DNA from: Lachnospiraceae bacterium 28-4 | Lineage (GTDB): Bacteria > Bacillota > Clostridia > Lachnospirales > Lachnospiraceae | DNA: 64,000 bases | Direction: 5' to 3' | NCBI GenBank assembly: GCA_000403275.2 | Contig: KE159599.1 | Span: forward strand, 397,391 to 461,390 | Shown: positions 17,241-26,073 of the stretch, piece by piece | How positions within the stretch are numbered: position 1 is the stretch's first letter | Layout: each line of letters starts with the position of its first letter | Made by a program: the position numbers and the translations under genes | The notes under the pieces: model-generated | Database searches by the model: none | Told to the model about the DNA's origin: nothing | Seen by the model: the letters and a program-made list of their open reading frames with translations, nothing else

Positions 17241-17296
17241 TTTACAATTTCTTTACTTTTCCCTTAACAGCTTTCTTAACAAAAAGGGGATACAAT
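17241..17296 (+). promoter_or_regulatory. Candidate regulator-controlled promoter of the ABC genes
   Basis: Four direct repeats (TTTACA, TTTACT, TTAACA, TTAACA) start at 17241, 17252, 17263 and 17275, spaced 11, 11 and 12 bases, one helical turn each. A -10 TACAAT follows at 17291-17296, and no canonical -35 is present. This is the usual layout for promoters activated by OmpR-type regulators. The start codon is at 17327 with AAGGAGG at 17312. Confidence 0.5.
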
Positions 17297-17326
17297 ACAT
17301 GTATCAACGATAAGGAGGCTTTTATT

Positions 17327-18241
17327 ATGGACTATGTATTAACTGTCAATGCCATCAGCAAAAGCTATAAGCGCTTCCAGGCATTAAAAAATCTTTCCAT
17401 GCACGTCCCAAAAGGAGCGGTCTATGGCTTTGTCGGAAAAAACGGTTCCGGCAAAACGACCTTGATCCGGCTCATCTGCGGCTTACAAACTCCCACTTCC
17501 GGCAGCTATGCCTTATATGGAACGGAAAATACGGAAGAATCGATCCAAACAGTCCGGAAGAGAATCGGAGCGGTAGTAGAAACGCCGTCCATCTATCTTC
17601 ATATGACAGCGGAAGAAAACCTGAAGGAACAATACCGCATTTTAGGTCTGCCCTCTTTTGACGGCATCGGCGAAATCTTAAAACTGGCAGGTTTGGACAA
17701 CACAGGGAAAAAGAAAGCAAAGCATTTTTCTCTCGGCATGAGGCAGCGGCTTGGCATCGCCATCGCCCTCTGCGGAAATCCCGACTTTCTTATTCTGGAC
17801 GAACCGGCCAACGGCCTTGATCCGCAAGGCATCGTCGAAATACGGGAATTGATTTTAAAACTGAACAAAGAAAGGCAGATCACCTTTCTGATCTCCAGCC
17901 ATATCCTGGATGAACTGTCCCGCCTGGCCACCCACTACGGATTTATCGACAACGGACATATTGTCAAAGAAATCAGCGCCGCAGATCTGGACCGCACCTG
18001 CCGCAAATGCCTTTGTCTGGAAGTATCCGACATCCGGGCCTTTGCTCTGGCGGCAGATCAAATGGGGCTGGAATACCATATTCTTTCCGATACCCAGGCC
18101 GAAATATTTTCTAAAATTACTATTACCAAATTAATTCTGCCGCTGTCCGAAAAAGGCTGTGAAGTCCTTTCCATTCATGAGCGGGAAGAAAGCCTTGAAA
18201 GCTATTATATGAGTCTGATAGGAGGTAAAACACATGAATAA
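17327..18241 (+). CDS. ABC transporter ATP-binding protein (BcrA/lantibiotic-immunity type)
   Basis: A 304-residue ATPase. Walker A is GKNGSGKTTL, the signature is FSLGMRQRLGIAIAL, Walker B is LILDEPANGLDP, and the switch His is in ISSHILDEL. The C-terminal 90 residues are typical of DrrA/BcrA-like exporters. The start at 17327 follows AAGGAGG; the frame is open upstream but without support. It overlaps the permease start by 8 bases. With the flanking regulator and kinase it probably senses and removes a cell-envelope antibiotic or peptide; substrate is inferred only. Confidence 0.9.
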   Translation: MDYVLTVNAISKSYKRFQALKNLSMHVPKGAVYGFVGKNGSGKTTLIRLICGLQTPTSGSYALYGTENTEESIQTVRKRIGAVVETPSIYLHMTAEENLKEQYRILGLPSFDGIGEILKLAGLDNTGKKKAKHFSLGMRQRLGIAIALCGNPDFLILDEPANGLDPQGIVEIRELILKLNKERQITFLISSHILDELSRLATHYGFIDNGHIVKEISAADLDRTCRKCLCLEVSDIRAFALAADQMGLEYHILSDTQAEIFSKITITKLILPLSEKGCEVLSIHEREESLESYYMSLIGGKTHE

Positions 18242-19073
18242 ATTATTATCGGCTAACTTTTCCCGGTTAAAAAAAGATATCTCTTTCCGAATCGGCATCC
18301 TTTACATGTTTGCCATAGGAATTATAGTGCCGCTCTCAAACTTTATCACTATGAAAAAATACGGTTATACCATTTCCCTCGAATCAGGTTTCTGCCTCTA
18401 TGCTTTTTTTATGGCGATCCTTTCTTCCGTTTTCTGTAGTCTGTTTATCGGAACGGAATACAATGACGGAACCATGAGAAACAAACTGATTGCCGGGCAT
18501 TCCCGGACAGCGGTCTATTTTTCTTTCCTGATCGTTTCCATCGCAGCCATTTTTCTTATGTGCCTCGCATACCTTATTTCCAGTCTGTGTACAGGTATCC
18601 CTCTGCTCGGCTTTTTTTCCGATGCTGCCTTTCCCATTGTTCTCGGGCATATCGGCACCATTTTCATACTGGCCGTCGCTTTTACCTCTATCTGCACAGC
18701 GGCCGCCATGCTGTGCCAAAATAAAGCCGCAACAGCGACAGTTTGCATTTTAGGCGTATTTATCTTTTTATTTTTCGGGGCTTATATCCGCGCAAGGCTG
18801 GAAGAACCGGAATACGACCAGGCATATTACTTCGAAACGGAGGAAACTTCGGAAGCAGAAAGTGCTCCCCCCACGCCAAACCCCTGGTATGTCAGCGGAA
18901 CTAAACGCCAGGTTTACGAGTTCCTCCATGATTTCCTTCCCGGAAATCAGGCAATGCAACTATGCACCCTGTCGGCAGACAATTTATGGAAAATGTCTTT
19001 CTATTCCATTCTCATCGCCGCCGTCGTTACAGGAACCGGCATATATGTCTTTTACCGGGAAAACATCAACTAA
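18234..19073 (+). CDS. ABC-2 type permease of the same module
   Basis: A 279-residue membrane protein with about six helices. Helix 1 begins near residue 17 (RIGILYMFAIGIIVPLSNF). A polar, Glu-rich loop lies around 188-225, before the last helix. FCSLFIGTEYNDGTMRNKL matches the cytoplasmic segment typical of ABC-2 permeases. It is translated from a GGAGG site inside the ATPase gene. It works with the ATPase encoded just upstream. Confidence 0.85.
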   Translation: MNKLLSANFSRLKKDISFRIGILYMFAIGIIVPLSNFITMKKYGYTISLESGFCLYAFFMAILSSVFCSLFIGTEYNDGTMRNKLIAGHSRTAVYFSFLIVSIAAIFLMCLAYLISSLCTGIPLLGFFSDAAFPIVLGHIGTIFILAVAFTSICTAAAMLCQNKAATATVCILGVFIFLFFGAYIRARLEEPEYDQAYYFETEETSEAESAPPTPNPWYVSGTKRQVYEFLHDFLPGNQAMQLCTLSADNLWKMSFYSILIAAVVTGTGIYVFYRENIN

Positions 19074-19093
19074 TTTTGATTGGAGATTTGGCT

Positions 19094-19981
19094 ATGACAT
19101 ATTTATTATGGGCTTGCATCGGCATCCTCTTTGCCGTTCTATCGGCAATGGGCATGAAAATATATTTTATGAAAAAAGCGGCACGGGAGATCACCGCCCA
19201 GTTTGCCGAAAAGCTTGCGGAAGATACCAATACGCTTATCTCCGTATCCTGCCGCGACAAACATATGCGCCAGCTGGCTTCCGATATCAACAAGCAGCTG
19301 CGCCGGCTCCGCGCCGAACAGCTCCGGTTCCGCCAGGGCAATATGGAACTGACGGAGGCCGTTGCCAATATCTCCCATGACTTGCGGACTCCTCTGACCG
19401 CCGTCTGCGGCTATCTTGATCTGCTCCGGCAAACCGATGATCCTGAGGACATACGCCGCTATCTTTCCATCGTCGAGGAGCGAACCGGTATTTTAAAGCA
19501 ACTAACCGAGGAGCTTTTCCGATATTTCGCGGCCGCATCTTCTATCGATGAAGTTCCTTTGGAAGAGGTCAATATAAACGGCGTATTGGAAGAAACCATT
19601 TCTTCCTATTACGCCGCCCTGAAAGGGTGTAAGATTTCCCCCCGGATCATCATGCCGGAAGAAAAGATTGTCCGTTCCCTGAACAGGAGCGCCCTCTCCC
19701 GTATCTTCGCCAATTTAATCAGCAACGCCATGAAATACAGCGATGGCGACCTGACTGTTTCTTTATCAAAAGAGGGCGAAATCCTCTTTTCCAATCATGC
19801 TTCCGGCTTAAATGAACTACAGGCCATGCAATTACTGAATCGCTACTATACCGTAGAATCCGCCGGACAATCCACCGGTCTCGGCCTCTCCATCGCCAGG
19901 GAACTGACAGAAAAAATGAATGGAAAGATCGCCGTCCGCTTCCTTGACGGGATACTTTCCATCTCCATTCTTTTTCCATAG
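19094..19981 (+). CDS. Sensor histidine kinase of the ABC module
   Basis: A 295-residue kinase starting MTYLLWACIGILFAVLS, with only one N-terminal membrane helix and almost no extracytoplasmic part. HisKA has ANISHDLRTPLTAVCGYLD; the ATPase domain has NLISNAMKYS and TGLGLSIAREL. Such intramembrane-sensing kinases usually learn of the signal through the ABC transporter. The ATG at 19094 has a modest site (TGGAGA). The gene ends 19 bases before a tandem repeat array, converging on degV. Confidence 0.88.
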   Translation: MTYLLWACIGILFAVLSAMGMKIYFMKKAAREITAQFAEKLAEDTNTLISVSCRDKHMRQLASDINKQLRRLRAEQLRFRQGNMELTEAVANISHDLRTPLTAVCGYLDLLRQTDDPEDIRRYLSIVEERTGILKQLTEELFRYFAAASSIDEVPLEEVNINGVLEETISSYYAALKGCKISPRIIMPEEKIVRSLNRSALSRIFANLISNAMKYSDGDLTVSLSKEGEILFSNHASGLNELQAMQLLNRYYTVESAGQSTGLGLSIARELTEKMNGKIAVRFLDGILSISILFP

Positions 19982-20000
19982 ATTCATAATAACCAGACGG

Positions 20001-20068
20001 TGTTGTTTTTTACAGCGTTACGATGTTGTTTTTACAGCGTTACGATGTTGCTTTTTACAGCGTTACGA
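20001..20068. repeat. Threefold 22-23-bp tandem repeat covering the end of degV
   Basis: Units at 20001-20023, 20024-20045 and 20046-20068 share the core TTTTTACAGCGTTACGATGTTG. The third copy overlaps the last codons and stop of degV (minus strand, ending VTL-stop). So the tail of the gene has been duplicated into the spacer between two convergent genes. Each copy carries an in-frame-like stop. Confidence 0.8.
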
Positions 20069-20891
20069 TCACCCCGCCGTCATTCGCATACATGCTGCTG
20101 ATCCCCGCGGTATCCATAATCAGCACATCCTTTACGCGGATGTCCTTCAATATCGCGTCTCTTACCAGTTCCGCCCTTTCCGGGCAGTTGCAATGGGTAA
20201 TCATCAATTTTTTCCCTTCCGTATCCACCGCTTCTTTTACCAGTGTATCCACCAATTTGGCCAGCCCCTTCTTGATGCCGATAGCCTGGCCTCTTTGTAC
20301 AATCTCGCCCTTCTGGCCTTCCATCAGCGGTTTCACGCTCAACGTCGTGGCTACCAGCGCTTTCACGCCGGACAATCTCCCATTCTTCCTGAGCGTCTCC
20401 AGATTATCCAATACAAAAAAAGTCTTAAGGCCGTCTCTGAATTTCTCCAGTTCTTTGACAATTTCCTCAAAAGAACGCCCTTCTTCTTCCATCTCCATCG
20501 CCCGGAACGCGATCTGAGTCTCCCCGCAGCTGGCGGACTGGGAATCACATACATGGATATCCTTATCCCCGTATTTTTCATGATACAGATTTTTTCCCAA
20601 TACGGCGCTGTTGTAACTGCCGCTCAACTTAGAAGACAGGGTTACGATATACACATGATCCGCATCGCAATGGCATGCTTCCATATAGCTCTCCGGGGAA
20701 GGGCAGGAAGATTTCGGGCATTTCGGGCATGCCGCCACCTTTGCGAGAAATTCCTTCTGGTTAAAATTCTCGTCATCCATGATCTGATAATCTCCCACTT
20801 CTATGCCCAATGAAACGATCTCAAATCTTTCGTCTGCCTTATACTTGGGAGGCAGTTCCCCACAACTGTCCAATATGATCTTATAACTCAT
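20055..20891 (-). CDS. DegV-family fatty-acid-binding protein
   Basis: This 278-residue cytosolic protein binds a fatty acid, and FakB proteins of this family deliver it to the FakA kinase. Family features are YKIILDSCGELPP at the start, the lipid-contact loop TLSSKLSGSYNSAVLG and the C-terminal MITHCNCPERAELV. A Cys-rich patch (KVAACPKCPKSSCPSPESY) near residue 55-70 is typical of clostridial members. No fakA lies nearby. The stop codon falls inside a tandem repeat. Confidence 0.9.
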   Translation of the reverse strand: MSYKIILDSCGELPPKYKADERFEIVSLGIEVGDYQIMDDENFNQKEFLAKVAACPKCPKSSCPSPESYMEACHCDADHVYIVTLSSKLSGSYNSAVLGKNLYHEKYGDKDIHVCDSQSASCGETQIAFRAMEMEEEGRSFEEIVKELEKFRDGLKTFFVLDNLETLRKNGRLSGVKALVATTLSVKPLMEGQKGEIVQRGQAIGIKKGLAKLVDTLVKEAVDTEGKKLMITHCNCPERAELVRDAILKDIRVKDVLIMDTAGISSMYANDGGVIVTL

Positions 20892-21179
20892 TTCCGCAAC
20901 CGTGCCTTTCCCTAAATAGTATACTTTTTCAGTATGTGTAAACCAATCATATTTATTACCGTTCTATGTGGTTTTAATTACTACTTATGATAACACAATT
21001 AACTGTTTATTGTAAAGAGGGTTTTCTGTTTTTCCACGGAAATCAATTTTTACTTTCCCGTCTTTGAAAACCCTTGCTATCTTTATGCTTTTCATATACT
21101 CTAATAGGGAGAAGTAAAAAGAGGCTGCCATCCCAAACCGGAACAACAAAAACCAAAAAGACAGATAAAAGAGGAACCT

Positions 21180-21683
21180 ATGAAAACCTATCAAATATCC
21201 AATCTCAAAGATTTCATGAATAAACTGCTCCTTTCCGACGACTTCGACGGCTTCCTGCTGGAAGAGGGGACTATCGTTACCGCCAATGCATTCCAAATTG
21301 ACGGACATATACGAAAAAATTTTTACACAAAAGAAGAGCAGGAGGATCCGTCTCTCTGCCCTTATGATTTTTCTTTATGGAAGGAGATCCGTCCTCTCTG
21401 CTTCCAGCTGATCAAAGGAAAACGCACGCCGCTGAGCTTCCAATTTGTACTGCTCCTCCTTCCCCGCCATATGGAGCAGATCCTGGAAAAAGGCGGTTTC
21501 CAAGACAACGGAAGCCTCGTCAAATACTTTGCCCTCACCATACGGTTCGACGGGACAAACGCCATACTGGCGACCGGCCTTTCCACCAATACCTTTCTCA
21601 TGGACAGAACGCCGGAGCAGCTCTGGGACGATGCGTTCCGCAAGTTTATGGATAAACGCGGAATTTCCTGGGAAGAAATCTGA
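21180..21683 (+). CDS. Uncharacterised protein, probably DUF5721 family
   Basis: A 167-residue soluble protein beginning MKTYQISNLKDFMNKLL. It has conserved-looking motifs DGFLLEEGTIVTANAFQIDG and a C-terminal MDRTPEQLWDDAFRKFM. I associate this pattern with DUF5721 of Lachnospiraceae, from memory. It starts after AGAGGAACCT. The 290-base upstream spacer is AT-rich with a weak TTGCTA-N17-TACTCT promoter candidate. It converges on spoVAE with only 11 bases between stops. Function unknown. Confidence 0.7.
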   Translation: MKTYQISNLKDFMNKLLLSDDFDGFLLEEGTIVTANAFQIDGHIRKNFYTKEEQEDPSLCPYDFSLWKEIRPLCFQLIKGKRTPLSFQFVLLLLPRHMEQILEKGGFQDNGSLVKYFALTIRFDGTNAILATGLSTNTFLMDRTPEQLWDDAFRKFMDKRGISWEEI

Positions 21684-21694
21684 GCCTCCGCCTT

Positions 21695-22051
21695 TTATTT
21701 TTTCATCTTCGGGTTAAAAATCAAACTTGCCAGATACCCGAATACCAATGCGGCACATGTCCCGACCGCTCCTGCCTTAAATCCACCCTGGAATATCCCG
21801 ATAAAGCCGGACTGGTCCACCGCTTCCCTGACCCCTTTCATCAGCACATTTCCAAATCCAAGCAGCGGGACGGAAGAGCCGGCGCCCGCATATTCCTGGA
21901 ATGGCTCATAAATGCCAAACGCGCTTATGACCGCGCCGAGACAGACGAGAAGAACCATAATTCTTCCCGGCATCATTTTCGTCTTTTCCATCAATATCTG
22001 CACAAGGGCACAAATCAGCCCTCCTACCCAAAACGCATTCAAATAGTCCAT
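21695..22051 (-). CDS. spoVAE: Stage V sporulation protein AE, separated from the other spoVA genes
   Basis: A 118-residue membrane protein with about four helices (MDYLNAFWVGGLICALVQIL, then GRIMVLLVCLGAVISAFG). The GAGSSVPLLGFGNVLMKGVREAV motif is typical of SpoVAE(b). In spores, SpoVA proteins form the channel that moves dipicolinic acid. Here it stands alone, about 4 kb from spoVAD and 10 kb from spoVAC. Its own promoter must lie in 22052-22163, which also contains a 13-bp direct repeat (AGATCCTATCCCC) near 22080-22105. Confidence 0.88.
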   Translation of the reverse strand: MDYLNAFWVGGLICALVQILMEKTKMMPGRIMVLLVCLGAVISAFGIYEPFQEYAGAGSSVPLLGFGNVLMKGVREAVDQSGFIGIFQGGFKAGAVGTCAALVFGYLASLIFNPKMKK

Positions 22052-22163
22052 GCAAACCTCCTATATTTTCCAGGATCCCCAGATCCTATCCCCAGATCCT
22101 ATCCCCGGATCCCATTTTATCATTCCTTTCGCATGACACTATTATCTCTTTTTTTTTCATAAA

Positions 22164-23078
22164 TTATTCATTCTTTGGTTTATATTTACGGCTTATACGT
22201 GCGGACGGGGACGGCATCTGCACCCAGATCACCGCCGCAAATACAAGGGCGCATCCAAATAATTCCTTCACCGTCAAAGCCTGCCCCAGTATGAACCACC
22301 CGGCCAGTACGGAAACGGCGGATTCCAGGCTGAGGATCAGGGAGGCTACCGTCGGATCCAGGTTTTTCTGCCCTATGATCTGTAACGTATACGCGACCCC
22401 GCAGGACATCACGCCCGCATACAGCAGCGGAACAATCCCGCTGAAAATCTGGTTCCAAGACGGTTCCTCCAACAAAAAAGCCCCCAATATGCAGATAAGA
22501 CCCGCCGTATAAAACTGGATGCAGGAAAGGGCTACTCCGTCGGTTTTCGGTGAAAAATGATCGATCACCAGAATATGTATCGAAAAAATAACGGCACAGA
22601 GGCAGACCAAAGCATCCCCCTTCCCAATAGAAAAACTCTCGTTTATGCAAAGCAGATACATTCCAGCCGCTGCCACCAGCGCTGCCTTCCAGACCTTTCC
22701 CTCCACTTTCCTGTGCAGGAACAGCCCTAACACGGGTACGATAATAATATACAGCGTTGTAATAAATCCTGCTTTTCCTACCGTAGTGTACATGATGCCG
22801 ATCTGCTGGCTCAAAGAAGCAAAGCAGATGGCCAGTCCGCAGTAGATCCCGCCTTTCCACGTAAGCGCCGCCGGAATCTCTTCCGGCGTATTTTTCTTCT
22901 TCTTTATTCTGATAGCGACGAGGGGCAGAAGCACCGTACCCCCGATCAGAAACCGGGTTCCGTTAAAAGTAAAAGGCCCCATATATTCCATGCCCACGCT
23001 CTGGGCCACAAAGGCAACGCCCCATATACAGGCGGCCAGAAACAGCAGCAGACTGCTGCCAATCGCCATTTTTTTCAT
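22164..23078 (-). CDS. EamA-family (DMT) transporter
   Basis: This 304-residue protein has ten predicted helices in two EamA repeats. The first begins LLLFLAACIWGVAFVAQSVGMEYMGPFTFNGTRF, and the second spans about 150-285 with a conserved VASLILSLESAVSVLAGW. It probably exports a metabolite or drug; substrate unknown. Its ATG overlaps the aroK stop (ATGA), so ridA, aroK and this gene form one leftward operon. Confidence 0.88.
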   Translation of the reverse strand: MKKMAIGSSLLLFLAACIWGVAFVAQSVGMEYMGPFTFNGTRFLIGGTVLLPLVAIRIKKKKNTPEEIPAALTWKGGIYCGLAICFASLSQQIGIMYTTVGKAGFITTLYIIIVPVLGLFLHRKVEGKVWKAALVAAAGMYLLCINESFSIGKGDALVCLCAVIFSIHILVIDHFSPKTDGVALSCIQFYTAGLICILGAFLLEEPSWNQIFSGIVPLLYAGVMSCGVAYTLQIIGQKNLDPTVASLILSLESAVSVLAGWFILGQALTVKELFGCALVFAAVIWVQMPSPSARISRKYKPKNE

Positions 23079-23596
23079 TGGTGCCTATCCTCCTGTTCCC
23101 GTGCGGCGGCTGCCGAAATAATTTCCGCGGCAATATCCTTTATCATCTTATTTTCGCAATCTATGACAATCCGGGCATACTTTTCATAATAGGGAATTCT
23201 TTCCTCATACAAATCCCTCAAAGTCTGCCCTTCCCGAACCGCCACACCCCTTTCGTTCAGATCCCCGAGGCGTTCCTCCACCGCCGGACAGGAAAGCTTT
23301 AAATACACAAGGGTTCCGATTCTTCCCAAATGCTCCATGGCTTCTTTTCCGTAAATTACGCTTCCCCCGGTAGCGATTACGCTCCGCTCCGCCTCCAGGG
23401 AGGCGTTGATTTCATTTTCCACCGCGAGAAATCCGTCCGTTCCCCGCTCTTCCATAATCTCATGCAGGAGCTTGCCCTCTTTTTCCTGAATCACGAGATC
23501 CGAGTCCACAAAACGATAACCGAGGCACTTTGCCAGCACTACTCCTACCGTGCTTTTCCCGGCTCCCGGCATACCGATCAATACAATATTATTCAT
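23075..23596 (-). CDS. aroK: Shikimate kinase
   Basis: A 173-residue P-loop kinase that phosphorylates shikimate in aromatic amino acid synthesis. Walker A is [11 protein letters not shown]; the shikimate-binding Asp is in [11 protein letters not shown] and the conserved Gly-Gly segment is [13 protein letters not shown]-like [19 protein letters not shown] follows. The ATG at 23596 lies inside the 3' end of ridA; a TTG 9 bases upstream is an alternative. No other aro gene is in the window. Confidence 0.9.
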   Translation of the reverse strand: MNNIVLIGMPGAGKSTVGVVLAKCLGYRFVDSDLVIQEKEGKLLHEIMEERGTDGFLAVENEINASLEAERSVIATGGSVIYGKEAMEHLGRIGTLVYLKLSCPAVEERLGDLNERGVAVREGQTLRDLYEERIPYYEKYARIVIDCENKMIKDIAAEIISAAAAREQEDRHQ

Positions 23597-23966
23597 GATA
23601 TGCAATCACTTCCACTTCACAGAGTACGTTTTTAGGAAGCTGTTTTACTGCCACGCAGCTTCTTGCCGGTTTCCCCGTGAAATATTTTTCATACACACCG
23701 TTAAACGTCGCAAAATCACCCATATCCGCCAGAAAGCATGTGGTCTTTACCACATCTTCATAACGATAGCCCGCTTCTTCCAGAATCGCCCCCACGTTCT
23801 TCATGACTTGTTCCGTCTGTTCCAGGATATCCTCCCCTTTGATCTCCCCCGTCGCCGGATCGATGGGAATCTGACCCGAAGCGTATAAAAACGGACCTGC
23901 CACAATCCCCTGGGAATATGGCCCGATCGCCGCCGGCGCCTTTTGTGTGGATATTACTTTTTTCAT
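23589..23966 (-). CDS. ridA: RidA-family enamine/imine deaminase
   Basis: A 125-residue trimeric enzyme that hydrolyses reactive enamines such as 2-aminoacrylate from PLP enzymes. Family signatures are [27 protein letters not shown] and the C-terminal [11 protein letters not shown]. The catalytic Arg in [14 protein letters not shown] is present. It overlaps aroK by 8 bases and starts the ridA-aroK-eamA unit after an AGGGAGGAAT site. Confidence 0.93.
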   Translation of the reverse strand: MKKVISTQKAPAAIGPYSQGIVAGPFLYASGQIPIDPATGEIKGEDILEQTEQVMKNVGAILEEAGYRYEDVVKTTCFLADMGDFATFNGVYEKYFTGKPARSCVAVKQLPKNVLCEVEVIAYHE

Positions 23967-24029
23967 GTTGTATTCCTCCCTTTTTCTCTTTTCTCGTATG
24001 ATCAGTCAACTTCATCCATACCCTGTCGG

Positions 24030-24260
24030 TTATTCATCAAACTCTGCTATGACATAAAATCCTCTTTCCTTCTCCAAAATCTCTCTGACAATTCCTTCCC
24101 TTGCCAGCATCCGTTCCCGAAAAGGATAATTGCCGGACATGGCCAGCGCCGGATCAATGGTATAATAATAATTGCTTGGAAGAACGCCCTCCGTTACCGT
24201 CACCCGATCCCCCTCCTTCAGAAGACCCTGTCTTTCCATCTTAAACTCCATTTCCCTCAT
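24030..24260 (-). CDS. Small hypothetical protein
   Basis: A 76-residue soluble acidic protein (MREMEFKMERQGLLKEGD at the start, ERGFYVIAEFDE at the end). The start ATG at 24260 has GGAGG 6 bases upstream. The central DRVTVTEGVLPSNYYYTIDP looks like a small beta structure. I do not recognise the family. It is separated from ridA by 63 bases and may head that operon. Confidence 0.6.
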   Translation of the reverse strand: MREMEFKMERQGLLKEGDRVTVTEGVLPSNYYYTIDPALAMSGNYPFRERMLAREGIVREILEKERGFYVIAEFDE

Positions 24261-24363
24261 AACCATCCTCCATGCCGCATCCGCATATCCTACCGCACTT
24301 TATTTTACTAGCACTTTCCACTTTTTTCAATAGATTTCTGACGGATGGGCTGGATCGGACTAT

Positions 24364-24545
24364 GGAATTGCGGAGCGGGCGGCGGACGGGGAGAAAGGGC
24401 GGGGAAGAACGGCGGGGGCGGGTGGAATATGGTTTTCCGTGCCGGCTTCGAAAAATGGATTTTCTAAATATTCCGATAAAAGAGGATCAGCCGGACGCAA
24501 CCGCCGTTCCTCCCCGTCCGCCGCCTGTTCCCCAGCTCCGTTTCC
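24364..24545. repeat. 182-bp GC-rich imperfect palindrome upstream of the glutamate-synthase-like gene
   Basis: A perfect 16-bp inverted repeat GGCGGCGGACGGGGAG (24378-24393) pairs with 24510-24525. Further matching blocks lie inside (GAACGGCGG with its complement near 24500, GGAATAT/ATATTCC near 24424 and 24467) and outside (CGGAGC, GGAA). The arms are far more GC-rich than the flanks. The remaining spacer 24546-24672 carries the downstream promoter. Confidence 0.7.
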
Positions 24546-24595
24546 TCCCTTCCCATTTCCGGCTTAAAAAATTAATTTCCCCTCCCCCTCCATCC

Positions 24596-24625
24596 TTGAC
24601 AAAGCAGAAAGAAATATTTTAGAAT
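24596..24625 (+). promoter_or_regulatory. Sigma-A promoter of the rubredoxin-GltB gene
   Basis: TTGACA (24596-24601), 18-base spacer, TAGAAT (24620-24625). It lies 48 bases upstream of the ATG at 24673, which follows GGAGG at 24661. Confidence 0.65.
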
Positions 24626-24672
24626 GTTTCTAATACAGATAAAATGGTTTTAATACATATGGAGGATTTTTT

Positions 24673-26073
24673 ATGGCAATTTACAAATGCGCCGTATGCG
24701 GCGCTGTCTTTGACGAAGACAAAGAGGGAAAAAAATTATCGGAGCTGGACTGCTGCCCGGTTTGCAAACAGCCGGTTTCCAAATTTGAAAAGGTTGGGGA
24801 TGAGACTCCACAGGAAGAGAGTTCCCCCCAGGGAGAGCTTGCTTATGATCCCCAGTATATGCGGCATGATAAAAACAGCCGTTATATGGAAGAGATCCAC
24901 GAGATAGCGGTAACGGGAAAGAGCATCGACGGAGCGATGGGAACAAAAATGGCTATGCCGGGCTGGGACGATGTTCTCTTTCTTGGCGCTCAGTTAAATC
25001 CGGCTCCTCTTCTTGACTCGGATCCTGTAAGTACACGAACCGTCATCGGAAAGCATGCGCAAAAACCTATGGTGCTGGAAAGCCCCGTCTATATTTCCCA
25101 TATGTCCTTCGGAGCGCTTTCCAGAGAAATCAAGGTAGCCCTGGCCAAAGGCAGCGCCCTGGCCAAAACCGCTATGTGCAGCGGAGAAGGCGGCATCCTT
25201 CCCGAAGAAAAGCAGGCGGCCTATAAGTATATTTTTGAATATATTCCAAATAAATACAGCGTGACCGATGAAAACCTGAAGTCTTCGGACGCTATCGAAA
25301 TCAAGATCGGTCAAGGGACAAAACCCGGCATGGGAGGACATCTTCCGGGAGAAAAAGTAACTCCCGAAATCGCCGCTCTCCGTGGAAAAAATCCGGGCGA
25401 TGACATTCAAAGCCCCAGCCGGTTTGAAGAGATCAATTCGAAAGAAGATTTGAAAAAAACGGTGGATACCCTCCGCCAGCTTTCCGGCGGACGACCCATC
25501 GGCATCAAAATAGCGGCCGGACGGATCGAACGCGATCTGGAACACTGCGTATATGCCGACCCCGACTTTATTACGATCGACGGACGGGGAGGCGCTACCG
25601 GATCCAGCCCGCTCCTGCTCCGGGAATCCACCTCCGTTCCGACCATTTTTGCATTGCATCGGGCAAGAAAATATTTGGACTCCGTCCATTCGGATATTTC
25701 CCTTGTAATCACGGGCGGACTTCGGGTATCTTCTGACTTTGCGAAGGCTCTTGCTATGGGCGCGGATGCCGTTGCCATCGCCAGCGCCGGACTCATCGCG
25801 GCGGCCTGCCAGCAATACAGAATCTGCGGAACTGGAAACTGCCCCGTAGGAATCGCCACGCAAAAAACGGAACTCCGGGCGCGGCTGAAAGTGGATGCGG
25901 CGGCTCAAAGAGTCGCTAACTTCCTCAACGTCTCTCTGGAAGAATTAAAAATGTTCGCCAGAACTACCGGCCATTCTTCCGTACATGACCTGAACGTCAG
26001 CGATCTCGTCACGCTGAACCGGGATATCGCGGAATATACGAATATTCCCCACGCCGGAATGAGCAGGAACTAA
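24673..26073 (+). CDS. FMN-binding glutamate-synthase-family protein with N-terminal rubredoxin-like domain
   Basis: The 466-residue product joins a rubredoxin-like domain (residues 1-45, CAVCG and CCPVCK metal ligands) to the FMN/3Fe-4S domain of glutamate synthase. GSGEGGI-like CSGEGGILPEE, the KIGQGTKPGMGGHLPG loop and GRGGATGSSP are FMN-site motifs; the cluster Cys residues are in CQQYRICGTGNCPVG. The glutaminase domain is absent, so ammonia or another electron acceptor would be used. Such stand-alone proteins are common in Clostridia, and their true reaction is unproven. It converges on spoVAD with overlapping stop codons (26070-26073). Confidence 0.9.
   Translation: MAIYKCAVCGAVFDEDKEGKKLSELDCCPVCKQPVSKFEKVGDETPQEESSPQGELAYDPQYMRHDKNSRYMEEIHEIAVTGKSIDGAMGTKMAMPGWDDVLFLGAQLNPAPLLDSDPVSTRTVIGKHAQKPMVLESPVYISHMSFGALSREIKVALAKGSALAKTAMCSGEGGILPEEKQAAYKYIFEYIPNKYSVTDENLKSSDAIEIKIGQGTKPGMGGHLPGEKVTPEIAALRGKNPGDDIQSPSRFEEINSKEDLKKTVDTLRQLSGGRPIGIKIAAGRIERDLEHCVYADPDFITIDGRGGATGSSPLLLRESTSVPTIFALHRARKYLDSVHSDISLVITGGLRVSSDFAKALAMGADAVAIASAGLIAAACQQYRICGTGNCPVGIATQKTELRARLKVDAAAQRVANFLNVSLEELKMFARTTGHSSVHDLNVSDLVTLNRDIAEYTNIPHAGMSRN

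Noticed and set aside
20985-21308. 107-residue minus-strand frame before the DUF5721-like gene
   Set aside because: Mostly low-complexity Phe/Leu sequence opposite the 5' part of a better-supported gene.
22079-22110. Short direct repeats before spoVAE as a regulatory array
   Set aside because: About two copies of a 13-base unit only; slippage is a sufficient explanation.
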